Numbered from the stretch's first letter, positions 49,769-58,673 are shown. The stretch: 64,000 nt of DNA from Arthrobacter sp. 31Y (GCF_000526335.1 NZ_JAFW01000001.1:1302001-1366000); one strand, 5' to 3'. The notes: generated by a model not told the origin, from the letters alone. A program made the numbers and translations.

Positions 49769-51232
49769 TTAGCTGAACAGCTCGCTCTTGGGCTCGTTGT
49801 TCTTGACCTTCTGCCAACCGAGCCACAGCACCAGTGCGAAGAACGGGATCGTTGCAAGGGTCCACAGGCCCAGCAGGAAGACCTCGCCGGTTTCCTTGTC
49901 CGTCATGGAATCGAACCCGATCAGCACGGTGATGGCCAGCAGGGCAATGAGGCCCACCCAGCTGGTCCACGGCGAACCGGGCATCGGCAGGCTGGAGACG
50001 TTGCCGCGCTTCTTTCGGAGGGCAATCTGGCTGGCGAAGATGGAGCCCCACGTGAAGATCACGCCGATGGACGCGGTGTTCAGTGCGAGGTCGAAGGCGT
50101 GCGAGCCGCCCAGCCAGATGTTGAGGAGGATGCCCACGAGGTACACGCCGCCGATCGCCAGGATGGCTGCATACGGCACGTGACGTGTGGACATCTTAGT
50201 GAGCCACTGAGGGGCGTGGCCGTTATTGGCCATGGTGCGGAAGATGCGGCCGATCGAGTACAGGCCCGAGTTGCAGGAGGACAGCGCGGCGGTGATGACG
50301 ATCATGTTCATGACGTCACCCATCCAGCCGAGGCCCATCTGGCCGAACACGGTAACGAACGGCGAGGTGCCGGCCACGTACTGGTCTGACGGCAGCAGCA
50401 TCGCCAGCAGCGTCACCGAACCAACGTAGAAGACCACGATGCGGATCACGACGGCGCGGATCGCCTTGGGAACTTCGCGTTCCGGGTTTTCCATCTCACC
50501 AGCGGTGATACCGACGAGCTCAATGGCGTTGTAAGCGAAGATCACGGCGTTGAGGACCAGGATCATCACCAGGCCGCCCTTGGGGAACATGCCGCCGTCT
50601 TCGTGGAAGAGGTTGGCCACAGACGCGTTTCCGTCGCCCACCTTGGCGTTGGTGACAACCATGAACGTGCCAACAGCCAGGAAGATCACGATTGCCGCGA
50701 CCTTCAGGCAGGACGCCCAGAATTCGAACTCGCCGAACGCCTTGACGCTGAACAGGTTCACAGCCACCAGCAGCACCAATGCGGCTATGGCGGACAGTTC
50801 AATGGGCACGTTGGGGAAGAAGAACTGGAAGTACAGGCCGATCGCGATGAGCTCAGCAATGCCTGTCATGGCCCAGTTGATGAAGTACATCCACCCGGAG
50901 AGGAAGGCGCCCTTCTTGCCGAACATTTCGCCGGCGTAGCTCACAAAGGAGCCGGAGGTCTGGCGGTACATGATGAGTTCGCCGAGGGCGCGCATCAGCA
51001 GGTAAGCGATGACGCCGGCAATGGCGTAGGAGAAAATCAGGGCCGGGCCGGTGGAGGCCAGACGGCCACCCGCGCCCATGAACAGGCCGACGCCGATTGC
51101 GCCACCCATGGCGATCATGGTGACGTGGCGCCGGCTCAGGGTCTTCTGATATCCCTCGGCGCTGAGGTTGGAGTCCGAGGCTGCAGATGAGGCCTTGGAG
51201 CTCTGGAGATCTGTGGGAGTACTTTGCGGCAC
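49769..51232 (-). CDS. Amino-acid permease of the APC family (AnsP/GabP group)
   Basis: A 487-residue transporter with twelve helices. TMIAMGGAIGVGLFMGAGGRLASTGPALIFSY is the consensus first helix of the amino-acid transporter family, and AFAYNAIELVGITAGEMENPEREVPKAIR is the substrate-path segment. Closest motifs are those of asparagine, GABA and D-serine/alanine/glycine permeases; the substrate cannot be fixed. No ribosome-binding site stands out, so the ATG is taken from the frame. It is a single gene with a terminator pair downstream. Confidence 0.9.
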   Translation of the reverse strand: MPQSTPTDLQSSKASSAASDSNLSAEGYQKTLSRRHVTMIAMGGAIGVGLFMGAGGRLASTGPALIFSYAIAGVIAYLLMRALGELIMYRQTSGSFVSYAGEMFGKKGAFLSGWMYFINWAMTGIAELIAIGLYFQFFFPNVPIELSAIAALVLLVAVNLFSVKAFGEFEFWASCLKVAAIVIFLAVGTFMVVTNAKVGDGNASVANLFHEDGGMFPKGGLVMILVLNAVIFAYNAIELVGITAGEMENPEREVPKAIRAVVIRIVVFYVGSVTLLAMLLPSDQYVAGTSPFVTVFGQMGLGWMGDVMNMIVITAALSSCNSGLYSIGRIFRTMANNGHAPQWLTKMSTRHVPYAAILAIGGVYLVGILLNIWLGGSHAFDLALNTASIGVIFTWGSIFASQIALRKKRGNVSSLPMPGSPWTSWVGLIALLAITVLIGFDSMTDKETGEVFLLGLWTLATIPFFALVLWLGWQKVKNNEPKSELFS

Positions 51233-51434
51233 AGCTGTTCCTTGTGGGTTGGGGTGTTGCTGTAGGTGTTACGCCAGTGCCGGAACACGGGCGGCTTTGG
51301 CACACATAATTCGAGCTTTTCCTCTTTGGAGGGCTCGAAGTGTGACAAAGAACGCAGAACGCCGAAGCTTCGCGCAACCCGTCTATCTTACGGGATTAAC
51401 CCCAATGCCCGTGACGCAGGCAACAAGATGAACC

Positions 51435-51495
51435 AACGCGGGGTCACTTGTGGCCCCTTATTCCCGCCGGAAGGGGCCACAAGTGACCCCGCGTT
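51435..51495. repeat. Perfect 25-bp inverted repeat next to the FAD oxidoreductase stop
   Basis: Arms 51435-51459 and 51471-51495 are fully complementary with an 11-base loop. It lies four bases beyond the stop of the minus-strand oxidoreductase gene and can terminate it. Outer ends lack a T run, so the stem may serve another role such as mRNA 3' protection. Confidence 0.85.
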
Positions 51496-51499
51496 GCTC

Positions 51500-52393
51500 T
51501 CAGGAACGGGCCCTGGTTCCCAGATACATCGAGCTACGATCCGAGCCCGTGATGTGGTCGGCCAGCACGGCAGCCTGATCCCACAAGGGCGCCACCGTCC
51601 CGTACACCTCGCCGCGGTGCTGGACGCACTCGCCCACGGCGTAAATGTCCTCCTCGTCCATCACCCTCAAGTGGTCGTCCACCACGATTCCGCGCTCTAC
51701 CGCCAAACCACTTACGACGGCGACGTCAACGTTCGGTCTGATACCGGCGGAAACCACCACCATGTGGCAGTCGATGTCGGGTTGATTGCGTACGCTCAGT
51801 CCCGTGATGCGGTCTGCCCCGAGGATCGCGGCGACCCGGCGTCCGGAAAGAACATTCACCTCCAGACCGCAGGACCGCAGGCCGTGGACTGCTTCCAGAC
51901 CGAACGAGTCCCCGCCGATGACTGCTGCGCGGAGGTGATCCTTGTGCCGGGCGAATTGGATCATCCTGCGGGCATCGTCCAGGGTTCGGAAGGTAAAGAC
52001 TCCGTGGCGGATGGTTCCGCTGGGCGTGTATAGCCCGGCCATGGGTGGCAGGAACGGGCGGCTGCCGGTTGCGATGATCAGATGGTCGTACTGGACCACT
52101 CGGCCGTCGGCGGCGAAGACATGCTGACTGAACTTGTCGATGCGTTCCACCCGGACCCCTGCATGGAGTGTGATGGTGTTCTTTTGGTACCAGTGCAGGG
52201 AATTGAGGAGTATATCCGCCTCGCTCTCCTCCCCGGACAGCACACGTCCAAGCCTGGTCCGGTAGTAATTCCCGTAAGGCTCGTCGCCGAACACGGTGAT
52301 GTCGAAAAGATCCGCGCCACCCCTGACGAGGATCTCTTCCACTGCCCGCATGCCGGCCATCCCGTTGCCGATCACCACCAGCCTTCTCTTCAT
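51500..52393 (-). CDS. FAD-dependent pyridine nucleotide-disulfide oxidoreductase, shortened NAD domain
   Basis: A 297-residue flavoprotein similar to the first part of nitrite reductase NirB and to rubredoxin reductases. It has VVIGNGMAGMRAVEEIL for FAD, YDHLIIATGSRPFLPPMAG, a second nucleotide motif VIGGDSFGLEAVHGL and a final VVSAGIRPN and DIYAVGECVQHRG. Compared with the family, the segment between the second motif and AGIRPN is about 30 residues too short, and the total is about 100 below the usual 400. The ATG shares one base with the stop of the small gene upstream. Possibly a partial enzyme acting with that partner. Confidence 0.78.
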   Translation of the reverse strand: MKRRLVVIGNGMAGMRAVEEILVRGGADLFDITVFGDEPYGNYYRTRLGRVLSGEESEADILLNSLHWYQKNTITLHAGVRVERIDKFSQHVFAADGRVVQYDHLIIATGSRPFLPPMAGLYTPSGTIRHGVFTFRTLDDARRMIQFARHKDHLRAAVIGGDSFGLEAVHGLRSCGLEVNVLSGRRVAAILGADRITGLSVRNQPDIDCHMVVVSAGIRPNVDVAVVSGLAVERGIVVDDHLRVMDEEDIYAVGECVQHRGEVYGTVAPLWDQAAVLADHITGSDRSSMYLGTRARS

Positions 52394-52740
52394 CAGTGCT
52401 CCACCATTCCCAGATCCACCACCACGTATCCCCTGATGCCGGCGGGCGCCACAATGAAAAGCTCAATCACCGATCCACCCTCAGTGTCTTCCACCACCCT
52501 GAGCGGGATGTGAACATCGCTCTTGGCTCCGATGGGGAAATAGCGCATGGGAATGCGGTCCCGCATCAACACCACGGTGATCAATTCCGTGCTCGAATTG
52601 CCTCCGCGGAAGTAGAGGGTCTGGTTAATAATGCCGTCGGGCACGAAGTGGGATAGCTCGGCATGGACGGGCACGGGTTTATCCAGCCCTGCGCCTTCAA
52701 AGTGGTAGATGCCCTGCAGGAAGAGGTTCTGAATGATCAC
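52393..52740 (-). CDS. Small conserved protein, partner of the FAD oxidoreductase
   Basis: A 115-residue protein, predicted to be mostly beta strands, with no signal peptide or membrane helix. VVLMRDRIPMRYFPIGAKSDVHIPLRVVEDTEGGSVIELFIVAPAGIRGYVVVDLG forms the bulk; I do not recognise the family. GAAAGGA before the GTG start supports translation. Its stop overlaps the ATG of the oxidoreductase by one base, so the pair is co-translated and probably works together. Confidence 0.6.
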   Translation of the reverse strand: MIIQNLFLQGIYHFEGAGLDKPVPVHAELSHFVPDGIINQTLYFRGGNSSTELITVVLMRDRIPMRYFPIGAKSDVHIPLRVVEDTEGGSVIELFIVAPAGIRGYVVVDLGMVEH

Positions 52741-52878
52741 GGGAAAGTCCTTTCGGCCGTTCCCTTCCCATGGTGCGCTGCCGTTGTTTCAGGACGCTCA
52801 ATGCCGTGTTTCCACCCGCAGCACGAGGTGTAACGATCGCTTTGCGAACAGCTCACCGGGGTTGAAACAGCGAGAGGA

Positions 52879-54546
52879 CTACAGCAATTCTCCGTCCTTC
52901 ATCGCATACCGGACCCACGTTCCAGCTGCGGCGGTGCGTACACCGGCAGCAGCGCTGTGATCAAACCACTCCCCCAGCGCACGGTCGTGGCTCACGATCA
53001 CCACCGTGCCTTCAAAGGACGCGAGCGCTGCTTCCAACTGCTCCACCAGCACCGGTGCCAGATGGTTGGTGGGCTCGTCCACGATCATGGTGTCGTAGCC
53101 ACCCAGCAGGAGCCGGGCGAGGGCGAGCCGGCGCTGCTGCCCGGCTGAAAGGCCTCCCACAGGAACATGGAACTCGGCCGGGCGGAACAGCCCCAGCCGC
53201 AGCAGCCCCTCGGCGTGCGCATCGATGTTGCCGCCCAGTCCGGCGGCAAACGCGGGGAGTAAGCGCAGCCCCGGCCGAGCGGGCACCTCGAGTTCCTGCT
53301 GCAGATATCCCACCTTGCCGTTGAGGGTCACAGTCCCGGTGGCCGGCTCCAGCGTCCCGGCAAGGATGGAGAGCATCGTCGATTTGCCGGCACCGTTGGG
53401 GCCGGTGATGAGCACTTTTTGTCCGGCCTCCACCCTGAGGTCCGTGGGTTGGAGCCGTCCCGGAGAACTGATGCCGAGAGCTTCCACCGCCGCTTCGGAG
53501 GCCACCTCCGCCACAGCCGCCACCCGGGACGGTGCTGCGAGTTTCAGCGGCACGGGTGGCCGATCCACCGGGTTGTCCTCAAGCCTGCGGAGCCGTTCCT
53601 GGGCGTTGCGGACCTTACTGGCGGCCGCGCTTTGCCAGGTTCCGGCCTTGAATCCGAAAGCCATCTTGTCGTTGTCGCGTTTGCGGCCGTAACCCATGCC
53701 ATCTGCCACGGTGGCAGCCTGGAGGCGTTCAGCAGCCATGGCGTCGAGCCATTGATCGTATTCCTGGATCCAGCGGGCACGCTCGGCCGCTTTCTCACGG
53801 AGGTAGCCTTCATAGCCGTTGCCATACCGGTTCACGGACCGCCGGTCAGCGTCCACTTCGATGATGGTGGTGGCTACTTTCCTCAGCAGCACCCGATCGT
53901 GCGAAACCACCACAACCGTGCCGCGATGCGCAGCCAGCCTCGATTCAAGCCAGGCAGTGCCGTTCGCATCCAGGTGGTTGGTGGGCTCGTCCAGCAGCAA
54001 GGCTTCGGCTGGGTCGGCCAAAAGGCAGGCCAGCGCTACCCGTTCCTGCTCACCGCCGGATAAAGATCCAAGGGTTCGACGCCGGTCCAAGCCTCCCAGC
54101 CCCAGTTTGTCCAGTGCTGCTTCCACCCGGGATTCGGCGGCGTAGCCTTCACGGAGTTGGTATTCCGTTTGGAGGCTTCCGTAGAGTTCCAGGTCCTCTG
54201 AATCGGCGTCAGCCAAACCGGACTCAAGCTCTGAGATTTGCGCCTCCAGGGAACGCAGCGAAGCCAGCGACGCATCAATGGCGTCCCCTACGGTCAGGGA
54301 CTCGGAGAACCCGTGGGTTTGCGCGAGGTAACCCACGCGGTAGCCGGGGTTGCCGGACAAACCCGCCGTGCCGTCGTCGGGCTTCTCCACGCCGGCCAGC
54401 AGGCGCAGCATGGTGGATTTGCCGGCGCCGTTTTCGCCGACAATAGCCACGTGTTCGCCATGGTGGATGGCGAGGTCAACAGCATTGAGGAGCTCGCGGT
54501 CCCCGTAGCCATGGGAAACGCCGGAAAGGTGCAGGTGGTCAGTCAA
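52879..54546 (-). CDS. ABC-F family ATPase
   Basis: A 555-residue soluble protein with two ATP-binding cassettes and no membrane domain, the mark of the ABC-F translation factors that act at the ribosome and may give antibiotic resistance. Cassette one has VGENGAGKSTMLRLL and LSGGEQERVALACLLADP with LLLDEPTNHLD; cassette two has TGPNGAGKSTMLSILAG, VGGLSAGQQRRLALARLL and MIVDEPTNHLA. A basic charged linker of 80 residues lies between them. I chose the TTG at 54546 with GAGGA six bases upstream; the frame extends further but that part looks non-coding. Confidence 0.85.
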   Translation of the reverse strand: MTDHLHLSGVSHGYGDRELLNAVDLAIHHGEHVAIVGENGAGKSTMLRLLAGVEKPDDGTAGLSGNPGYRVGYLAQTHGFSESLTVGDAIDASLASLRSLEAQISELESGLADADSEDLELYGSLQTEYQLREGYAAESRVEAALDKLGLGGLDRRRTLGSLSGGEQERVALACLLADPAEALLLDEPTNHLDANGTAWLESRLAAHRGTVVVVSHDRVLLRKVATTIIEVDADRRSVNRYGNGYEGYLREKAAERARWIQEYDQWLDAMAAERLQAATVADGMGYGRKRDNDKMAFGFKAGTWQSAAASKVRNAQERLRRLEDNPVDRPPVPLKLAAPSRVAAVAEVASEAAVEALGISSPGRLQPTDLRVEAGQKVLITGPNGAGKSTMLSILAGTLEPATGTVTLNGKVGYLQQELEVPARPGLRLLPAFAAGLGGNIDAHAEGLLRLGLFRPAEFHVPVGGLSAGQQRRLALARLLLGGYDTMIVDEPTNHLAPVLVEQLEAALASFEGTVVIVSHDRALGEWFDHSAAAGVRTAAAGTWVRYAMKDGELL

Positions 54547-54720
54547 GAGGAATCCTCGCAAGTCCGCAGTGGGTGGCAGAAAGCCGTAATGGGTACTGGG
54601 GATGCAGCCGCTGAGAGGGGCTGCGCTCAAGACTTCATTGCTCCAGCCTGACGACAGAAAGCAGATGCGTCAAGCCGCGACACCACCGATGACGCAAACG
54701 ACCGCAGAAAGGCATTGCTA

Positions 54721-54750
54721 TGACACCATATTGGCGTCACAATGGTGTCA
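54721..54750 (+). promoter_or_regulatory. Operator TGACACCAT...ATGGTGTCA and promoter of the RHH gene
   Basis: Perfect 9-base inverted halves at 54721-54729 and 54742-54750 enclose a third related half GGCGTCA. The right half runs into the ATG. A TTGCTA (54716-54721) and CACAAT (54738-54743) pair with 16-base spacing lies across it. Autoregulation by the RHH protein fits. Confidence 0.65.
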
Positions 54751-55259
54751 TGCAGCTAAACCAGTACATCACTGCGGTGCAGCAACAGCTGGAAACCGCC
54801 GCCGAAGCTGGTGGCCCGGAGGCCCGCGCACTCAGCGAACGCCTCACCGCCGCCGTCGAATCCACCATCCGATTGGTCCTCCTGGAGGCCCTCTCTGATG
54901 CCGCGAGCGAGATCACCCTGGAGCTCGCCCCCGGTTCCGTGGAAGTCAGGCTCCGGGGCCGAGACCCCGAATTCGTGGTCAACAATCCACCAAGCGGGGA
55001 CTTCGAGGCAATGATCGAACAATCCATCCAGGACGCCCTAGCGCCGGAAGACTTCGATGGCACCAGCACCTCCCGCACCACACTCCGGCTGCCGGATCAC
55101 CTCAAGCAACAAGTTGAAGAGGCAGCCGGCAGGGACGGACTGTCCGTGAACTCCTGGCTGGTCCGGGCGGTCGCAGAGGCGCTCCGCGGCGGCCACTCGC
55201 CGCAGAAAAGCGCACGCCGCGAATCCGGCGAGCAGAACTTCACGGGCTGGGCGCGCTAA
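54750..55259 (+). CDS. HicB/Arc-type ribbon-helix-helix regulator
   Basis: A 169-residue protein. The C-terminal part, TTLRLPDHLKQQVEEAAGRDGLSVNSWLVRAVAEALR, is a ribbon-helix-helix DNA-binding domain as in HicB antitoxins and Arc repressors. The N-terminal 90 residues contain a helical region and a short beta region (ITLELAPGSVEVRLRGRDPEFVV) of unknown role. The ATG at 54750 overlaps the end of the inverted operator. The stop overlaps the next start (TAATGG), coupling it with the DUF4097 gene, so this protein may control that gene. Confidence 0.8.
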   Translation: MQLNQYITAVQQQLETAAEAGGPEARALSERLTAAVESTIRLVLLEALSDAASEITLELAPGSVEVRLRGRDPEFVVNNPPSGDFEAMIEQSIQDALAPEDFDGTSTSRTTLRLPDHLKQQVEEAAGRDGLSVNSWLVRAVAEALRGGHSPQKSARRESGEQNFTGWAR

Positions 55260-56122
55260 TGGCGACCTTCCAGACCCCCCAGCCAATCGCCGTCGTGATT
55301 GACGTCTCCGTCCGCGGCGATATATGGATCCTGGCCCGCGACCACCCCACCACCGAAGTGACGGTCCAGCCCCGCAAAGCCAAGCGAAGCGTGGACGTCA
55401 GGATGGCTGAGCAGACCACCGTGGACTACTCGGACGGCCGCCTGCAGGTGAGGCTTCACCCATCGTTCCGCCACAGCTGGTTCAGCGACGGCGGCGCGGT
55501 GGAGCTCACCGTGGAGGTTCCCAGCGGCAGCAGCCTGGAGCTGAGGTCCGCAATGGGAGACCTCCGCTGCGAAGGCGAATTCGCCGCAGCCGACCTCAAG
55601 ACCGACATGGGCCACATCCGCGTCGATCACTGCGGCGAGCTAAGGGCACACACGGACATGGGCGACATCACGGTGGAACACGCCTCGGGCCGGTCCCGGA
55701 TAAAGACCGGCTCAGGAAAAATCCGCATCAGTCACCTGGACGGGGTCGCCACCGTAAAGAACGGCAACGGCAACACTTACATCGCCCACGCTTCCGGGGA
55801 ACTGAGCGTCAGCGCAGCCAATGGCGACATTTCGCTTGAGCGGGCCGGGCTTTCCACCACCGTCAAGACATCCAGCGGTGATATCACCGTGGGTGACGTG
55901 GCCGCTGGCAGCCTCACTGTTCAAACCGCAGCAGGCACACTGGCAGTGGGTGTGCGCGAAGGCACTGCCGCGTGGCTTGATCTCAACACCAAATACGGAC
56001 GGGTCCGCAATGCCCTCGAAGCCACCAGCGGACCGGGGGACACCACGGACAAGGTGGAGATTCGCGCCCGCAACGCCTACGGCGACATCGCGGTGACACG
56101 GTCCCCCGTCAGCGGGCGGTAG
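55259..56122 (+). CDS. DUF4097 family beta-strand repeat protein
   Basis: A 287-residue protein built of short alternating beta strands in a right-handed helix, with the family's DGDI-like repeats, for example RSAMGDLRCEGEFAAADLKTDMGHIRVDHCG, AHTDMGDITVEHASGRSRIKTGSGKIRISH and TVKTSSGDITVGDVAAGSLTVQTAAGTLAVG. No signal peptide or membrane segment is seen, so it acts in the cytoplasm. DUF4097 proteins are often encoded next to regulators and may be adhesins or binding scaffolds. Its last 14 bases overlap the convergent permease gene. Confidence 0.85.
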   Translation: MATFQTPQPIAVVIDVSVRGDIWILARDHPTTEVTVQPRKAKRSVDVRMAEQTTVDYSDGRLQVRLHPSFRHSWFSDGGAVELTVEVPSGSSLELRSAMGDLRCEGEFAAADLKTDMGHIRVDHCGELRAHTDMGDITVEHASGRSRIKTGSGKIRISHLDGVATVKNGNGNTYIAHASGELSVSAANGDISLERAGLSTTVKTSSGDITVGDVAAGSLTVQTAAGTLAVGVREGTAAWLDLNTKYGRVRNALEATSGPGDTTDKVEIRARNAYGDIAVTRSPVSGR

Positions 56123-56981
56123 CCGTGGCGACGGCACGCTTCCGGCGGGCTTTGGCTAGTCGCGTACCGATCAGTCCCTGCCGCGGGCTGAACAAGTAGA
56201 CGGCGCCGAACACCACACCTTGAGTGAGGACCACCATGGCTCCCGACGCCGTGTCCAGGTAGTAACTCAGATAAATGCCGGCCACGGAGCACACCACCGA
56301 AATAACGGGCGCAATCACCAGCATCCGGGAGAACCGGTCCGTCAGCAGGTAGGCGGTGGCGCCCGGGATGATCAGCATGGCCACCACCAGCACCACGCCC
56401 ACGGTCTGCAGGGCAACCACGGAGGTCAGTGCGAGCAGGCCCAGGAGCAGGGCGCCGAGCCTTTTGGGTGACAGGCCGATTGCGTGGGCATGCGTGGGGT
56501 CAAAGGCATAGAGCGTGAGGTCGCGGCGTTTGAGGATCAGGATGGCGAAGGCCACCACGCCCAGGACCACCACCTGGATGAGGTCCGGGATGCTGACGCC
56601 CAGCAGGTTGCCGAAGATGATGTGGTTCAGGTCGGTTTGGCTCGGAGTCACGGAGATCAGCACCAGGCCCAGCGCGAACAGCGAGGTGAACACGATACCG
56701 ATCGCAGCGTCTTCCTTCACCCTGCTGGTATTGCGCACCACCCCGATCAACGTCACCGCGATCAGGGCGAACACCAGCGCACCCAAGGCAAACGGCGCAC
56801 CCACGATGTACGCGAGGACGACGCCGGGAAGCACCGCGTGCGAGACGGCGTCGCCCATGAGGGACCAGCCGATCAGGACGAGCCAGCAGCTCAGGACAGC
56901 GCAGACCACAGCGGCGATGGCTGTGGTGGCGAGGGCACGGACCATAAAGTCGTAAGTCAGTGGTTCCAGCAGGAATTCCAT
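56109..56981 (-). CDS. Metal ABC transporter permease (ZnuB/MntB family)
   Basis: A 290-residue membrane protein with eight helices. The family segments WSLMGDAVSHAVLPGVVLAYIVGAPF, DLTLYAFDPTHAHAIGLSPKRLGALLLGLLALTSVVALQTVGVVLVVAMLIIPGATAYLL and the closing SYYLDTASGAMVVLTQG are those of the zinc/manganese importers. It forms the channel with the ATPase and binding protein encoded upstream. The start lies just after the ATPase stop. Confidence 0.9.
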   Translation of the reverse strand: MEFLLEPLTYDFMVRALATTAIAAVVCAVLSCWLVLIGWSLMGDAVSHAVLPGVVLAYIVGAPFALGALVFALIAVTLIGVVRNTSRVKEDAAIGIVFTSLFALGLVLISVTPSQTDLNHIIFGNLLGVSIPDLIQVVVLGVVAFAILILKRRDLTLYAFDPTHAHAIGLSPKRLGALLLGLLALTSVVALQTVGVVLVVAMLIIPGATAYLLTDRFSRMLVIAPVISVVCSVAGIYLSYYLDTASGAMVVLTQGVVFGAVYLFSPRQGLIGTRLAKARRKRAVATATAR

Positions 56982-56984
56982 GGC

Positions 56985-57719
56985 TTAGCCCCTGTTCATG
57001 ACGTCGAGACCGAAGGCCATGGCGAGGTTTTCCGGTTGGAGCACGGTGTCCGGGCTTCCATGCATAAGCACTTTGCGCATCAGCAGCACCGCTTCATCAC
57101 AGAGTTGGGGAAGCGCGTGAAGGTCATGGGTGGAGATGAGGATGGTGGCGCCGTTGTCTGCAAGCTCGCGGAGGAGCCTGGTGATGGTGGCCTCGGACCT
57201 CTTGTCCACGCCCGCGAACGGCTCGTCCAGCAGCATCATGGTGGCGCCTTGCGCAATGCCGCGGGCAACGAAAGCCCGCTTTTTCTGCCCGCCGGACAGT
57301 TGACCAATCTGCCGGTCGGCGTACTCGCTCAGCTCCACGCGTTCCAAAGCATGCTCGACGGCCTCCCGGTCCGCCTTGCGGGGACGGCGCGTGAATCCCA
57401 GGTGTCCGTAGCGGCCCATCATCACCACGTCTCGGACGGACAAGGGGAATGCCCAGTCCACGTCCTCGCTTTGGGGAACGTAGCCGATCCCCGCATCCTT
57501 GCGCATCTTCACCGGAGGCTCCCCGTTGATGAGCACTCGTCCGGAGTCGGGTTTGACCATGCCCATGATGACTTTGAACAGGGTGGACTTGCCCGAGCCG
57601 TTCATGCCCACCAATCCACAGATCCTTGAGTGGTCCAAGGTGAGGGACGCCTTGTCCAGGGCCAGGACCTCACCGTAATGAACCGTGACGTCCTCAACAG
57701 CGATCGCGGGTGTGCTCAT
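56985..57719 (-). CDS. Metal ABC transporter ATP-binding protein
   Basis: A 244-residue nucleotide-binding subunit. GLVGMNGSGKSTLFKVIMGM is the Walker A region, IGQLSGGQKKRAFVARGIAQ the ABC signature, TMMLLDEPFAGVD Walker B, and ILISTHDLHAL the H loop. It powers the importer. The ATG overlaps the stop of the substrate-binding protein gene (ATGA). No regulator such as MntR lies in the window. Confidence 0.92.
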   Translation of the reverse strand: MSTPAIAVEDVTVHYGEVLALDKASLTLDHSRICGLVGMNGSGKSTLFKVIMGMVKPDSGRVLINGEPPVKMRKDAGIGYVPQSEDVDWAFPLSVRDVVMMGRYGHLGFTRRPRKADREAVEHALERVELSEYADRQIGQLSGGQKKRAFVARGIAQGATMMLLDEPFAGVDKRSEATITRLLRELADNGATILISTHDLHALPQLCDEAVLLMRKVLMHGSPDTVLQPENLAMAFGLDVMNRG

Positions 57720-58660
57720 GGCGTTCCTCCTGTCAGTGCCGTGGTGATGACCTTGGCGTCATGGCGCATGAGGTCCAGGTACGTGGGAACGGGGCCGTCC
57801 GCTTCAGAGAGGGAATCGACATACAGCACTCCTCCGAACTTGGCATCAGTTGCACCCACCACTTGTTGCATAGGAGCGTCTGACACTGTGGATTCACAGA
57901 ACACCGCGGGAACCTGGTTGTCCTTAACAAACTCGATAGCCCGTGTGATTTGCTGTGGAGTGGCCTGTTGCTCCGCGTTTACAGCCCAGATGTAGACCTC
58001 CTTGAGGCCAGCATCGCGGGCCAGGTAGGAGAAGGCACCTTCGCAGGTGACCAACGCCCTCTGCTTCTCCGACAAGACGGAGAGTTTGGCGACCATCTCG
58101 TCCTGCACGGTTTGGAGCTGGGCGTTGTAAGCCTTCGCATTGGCTTCGAACTCGGCCGCGTGGGACGGGTCCAGCTTGGCGAAAGCCTTGGCCATGTTGT
58201 TGGCGTAGATCTGGACGTTCTTGGGCGACATCCACGCGTGGGGGTTCGGCTTGCCCTGATAGGAGTCCTCGGCAATGGGCATGACGTCCACGCCATCGCT
58301 GACCACCGCATGCGGCACATCGAGGTCTTCCACGAACTGGGCAAACCACGCTTCGAGATTCAGCCCGTTGTCCAGGATGAGGTCAGCTTGGGCGGCTTTC
58401 CGAATGTCACCCGGCGTTGGCTCGTAGCCGTGGATCTCGGCTCCGGCCTTGGTAATGGACTCCACGCGGAGCTTGTCCCCGGCCACGTTCTTGGCGACGT
58501 CTGCCAGCACGGTGAAGGTTGTGAGCACCACGGGCCTGTCATCATCTCCAGCCGAGGAATCACCACCGCAGGCGGAGACTCCCAGGACAAGTGCGAAGGC
58601 GGTCAGGGCAGCAGCGAAACGGCGGACATCTTTGGCGCGCCGAAACGGAAAGTTAGGCAT
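57716..58660 (-). CDS. Metal ABC transporter substrate-binding lipoprotein (manganese type)
   Basis: A 314-residue lipoprotein with a basic N-terminus, a hydrophobic stretch and the lipobox GVSAC. The four metal-ligand positions of cluster A-I proteins are His in GAEIHGYEPTPGD, His in KPNPHAWMSP, Glu in LVTCEGAFSYLARD and Asp in YVDSLSEADG. The His-His-Glu-Asp set is that of PsaA/MntA-like manganese or iron proteins rather than zinc ZnuA, which has a His-rich loop and more His ligands. Start at ATG 58660, preceded by TACACT at seven bases. Confidence 0.9.
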   Translation of the reverse strand: MPNFPFRRAKDVRRFAAALTAFALVLGVSACGGDSSAGDDDRPVVLTTFTVLADVAKNVAGDKLRVESITKAGAEIHGYEPTPGDIRKAAQADLILDNGLNLEAWFAQFVEDLDVPHAVVSDGVDVMPIAEDSYQGKPNPHAWMSPKNVQIYANNMAKAFAKLDPSHAAEFEANAKAYNAQLQTVQDEMVAKLSVLSEKQRALVTCEGAFSYLARDAGLKEVYIWAVNAEQQATPQQITRAIEFVKDNQVPAVFCESTVSDAPMQQVVGATDAKFGGVLYVDSLSEADGPVPTYLDLMRHDAKVITTALTGGTP

Positions 58661-58667
58661 ACCGAAA

Positions 58668-58673
58668 AGTGTA
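58668..58673 (-). promoter_or_regulatory. TACACT -10 box and TTGCCC -35 of the metal ABC operon
   Basis: On the minus strand TTGCCC lies 17 bases upstream of TACACT (58673-58668), which is seven bases before the ATG. No Shine-Dalgarno sequence is present, so a leaderless mRNA is likely. Confidence 0.6.
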
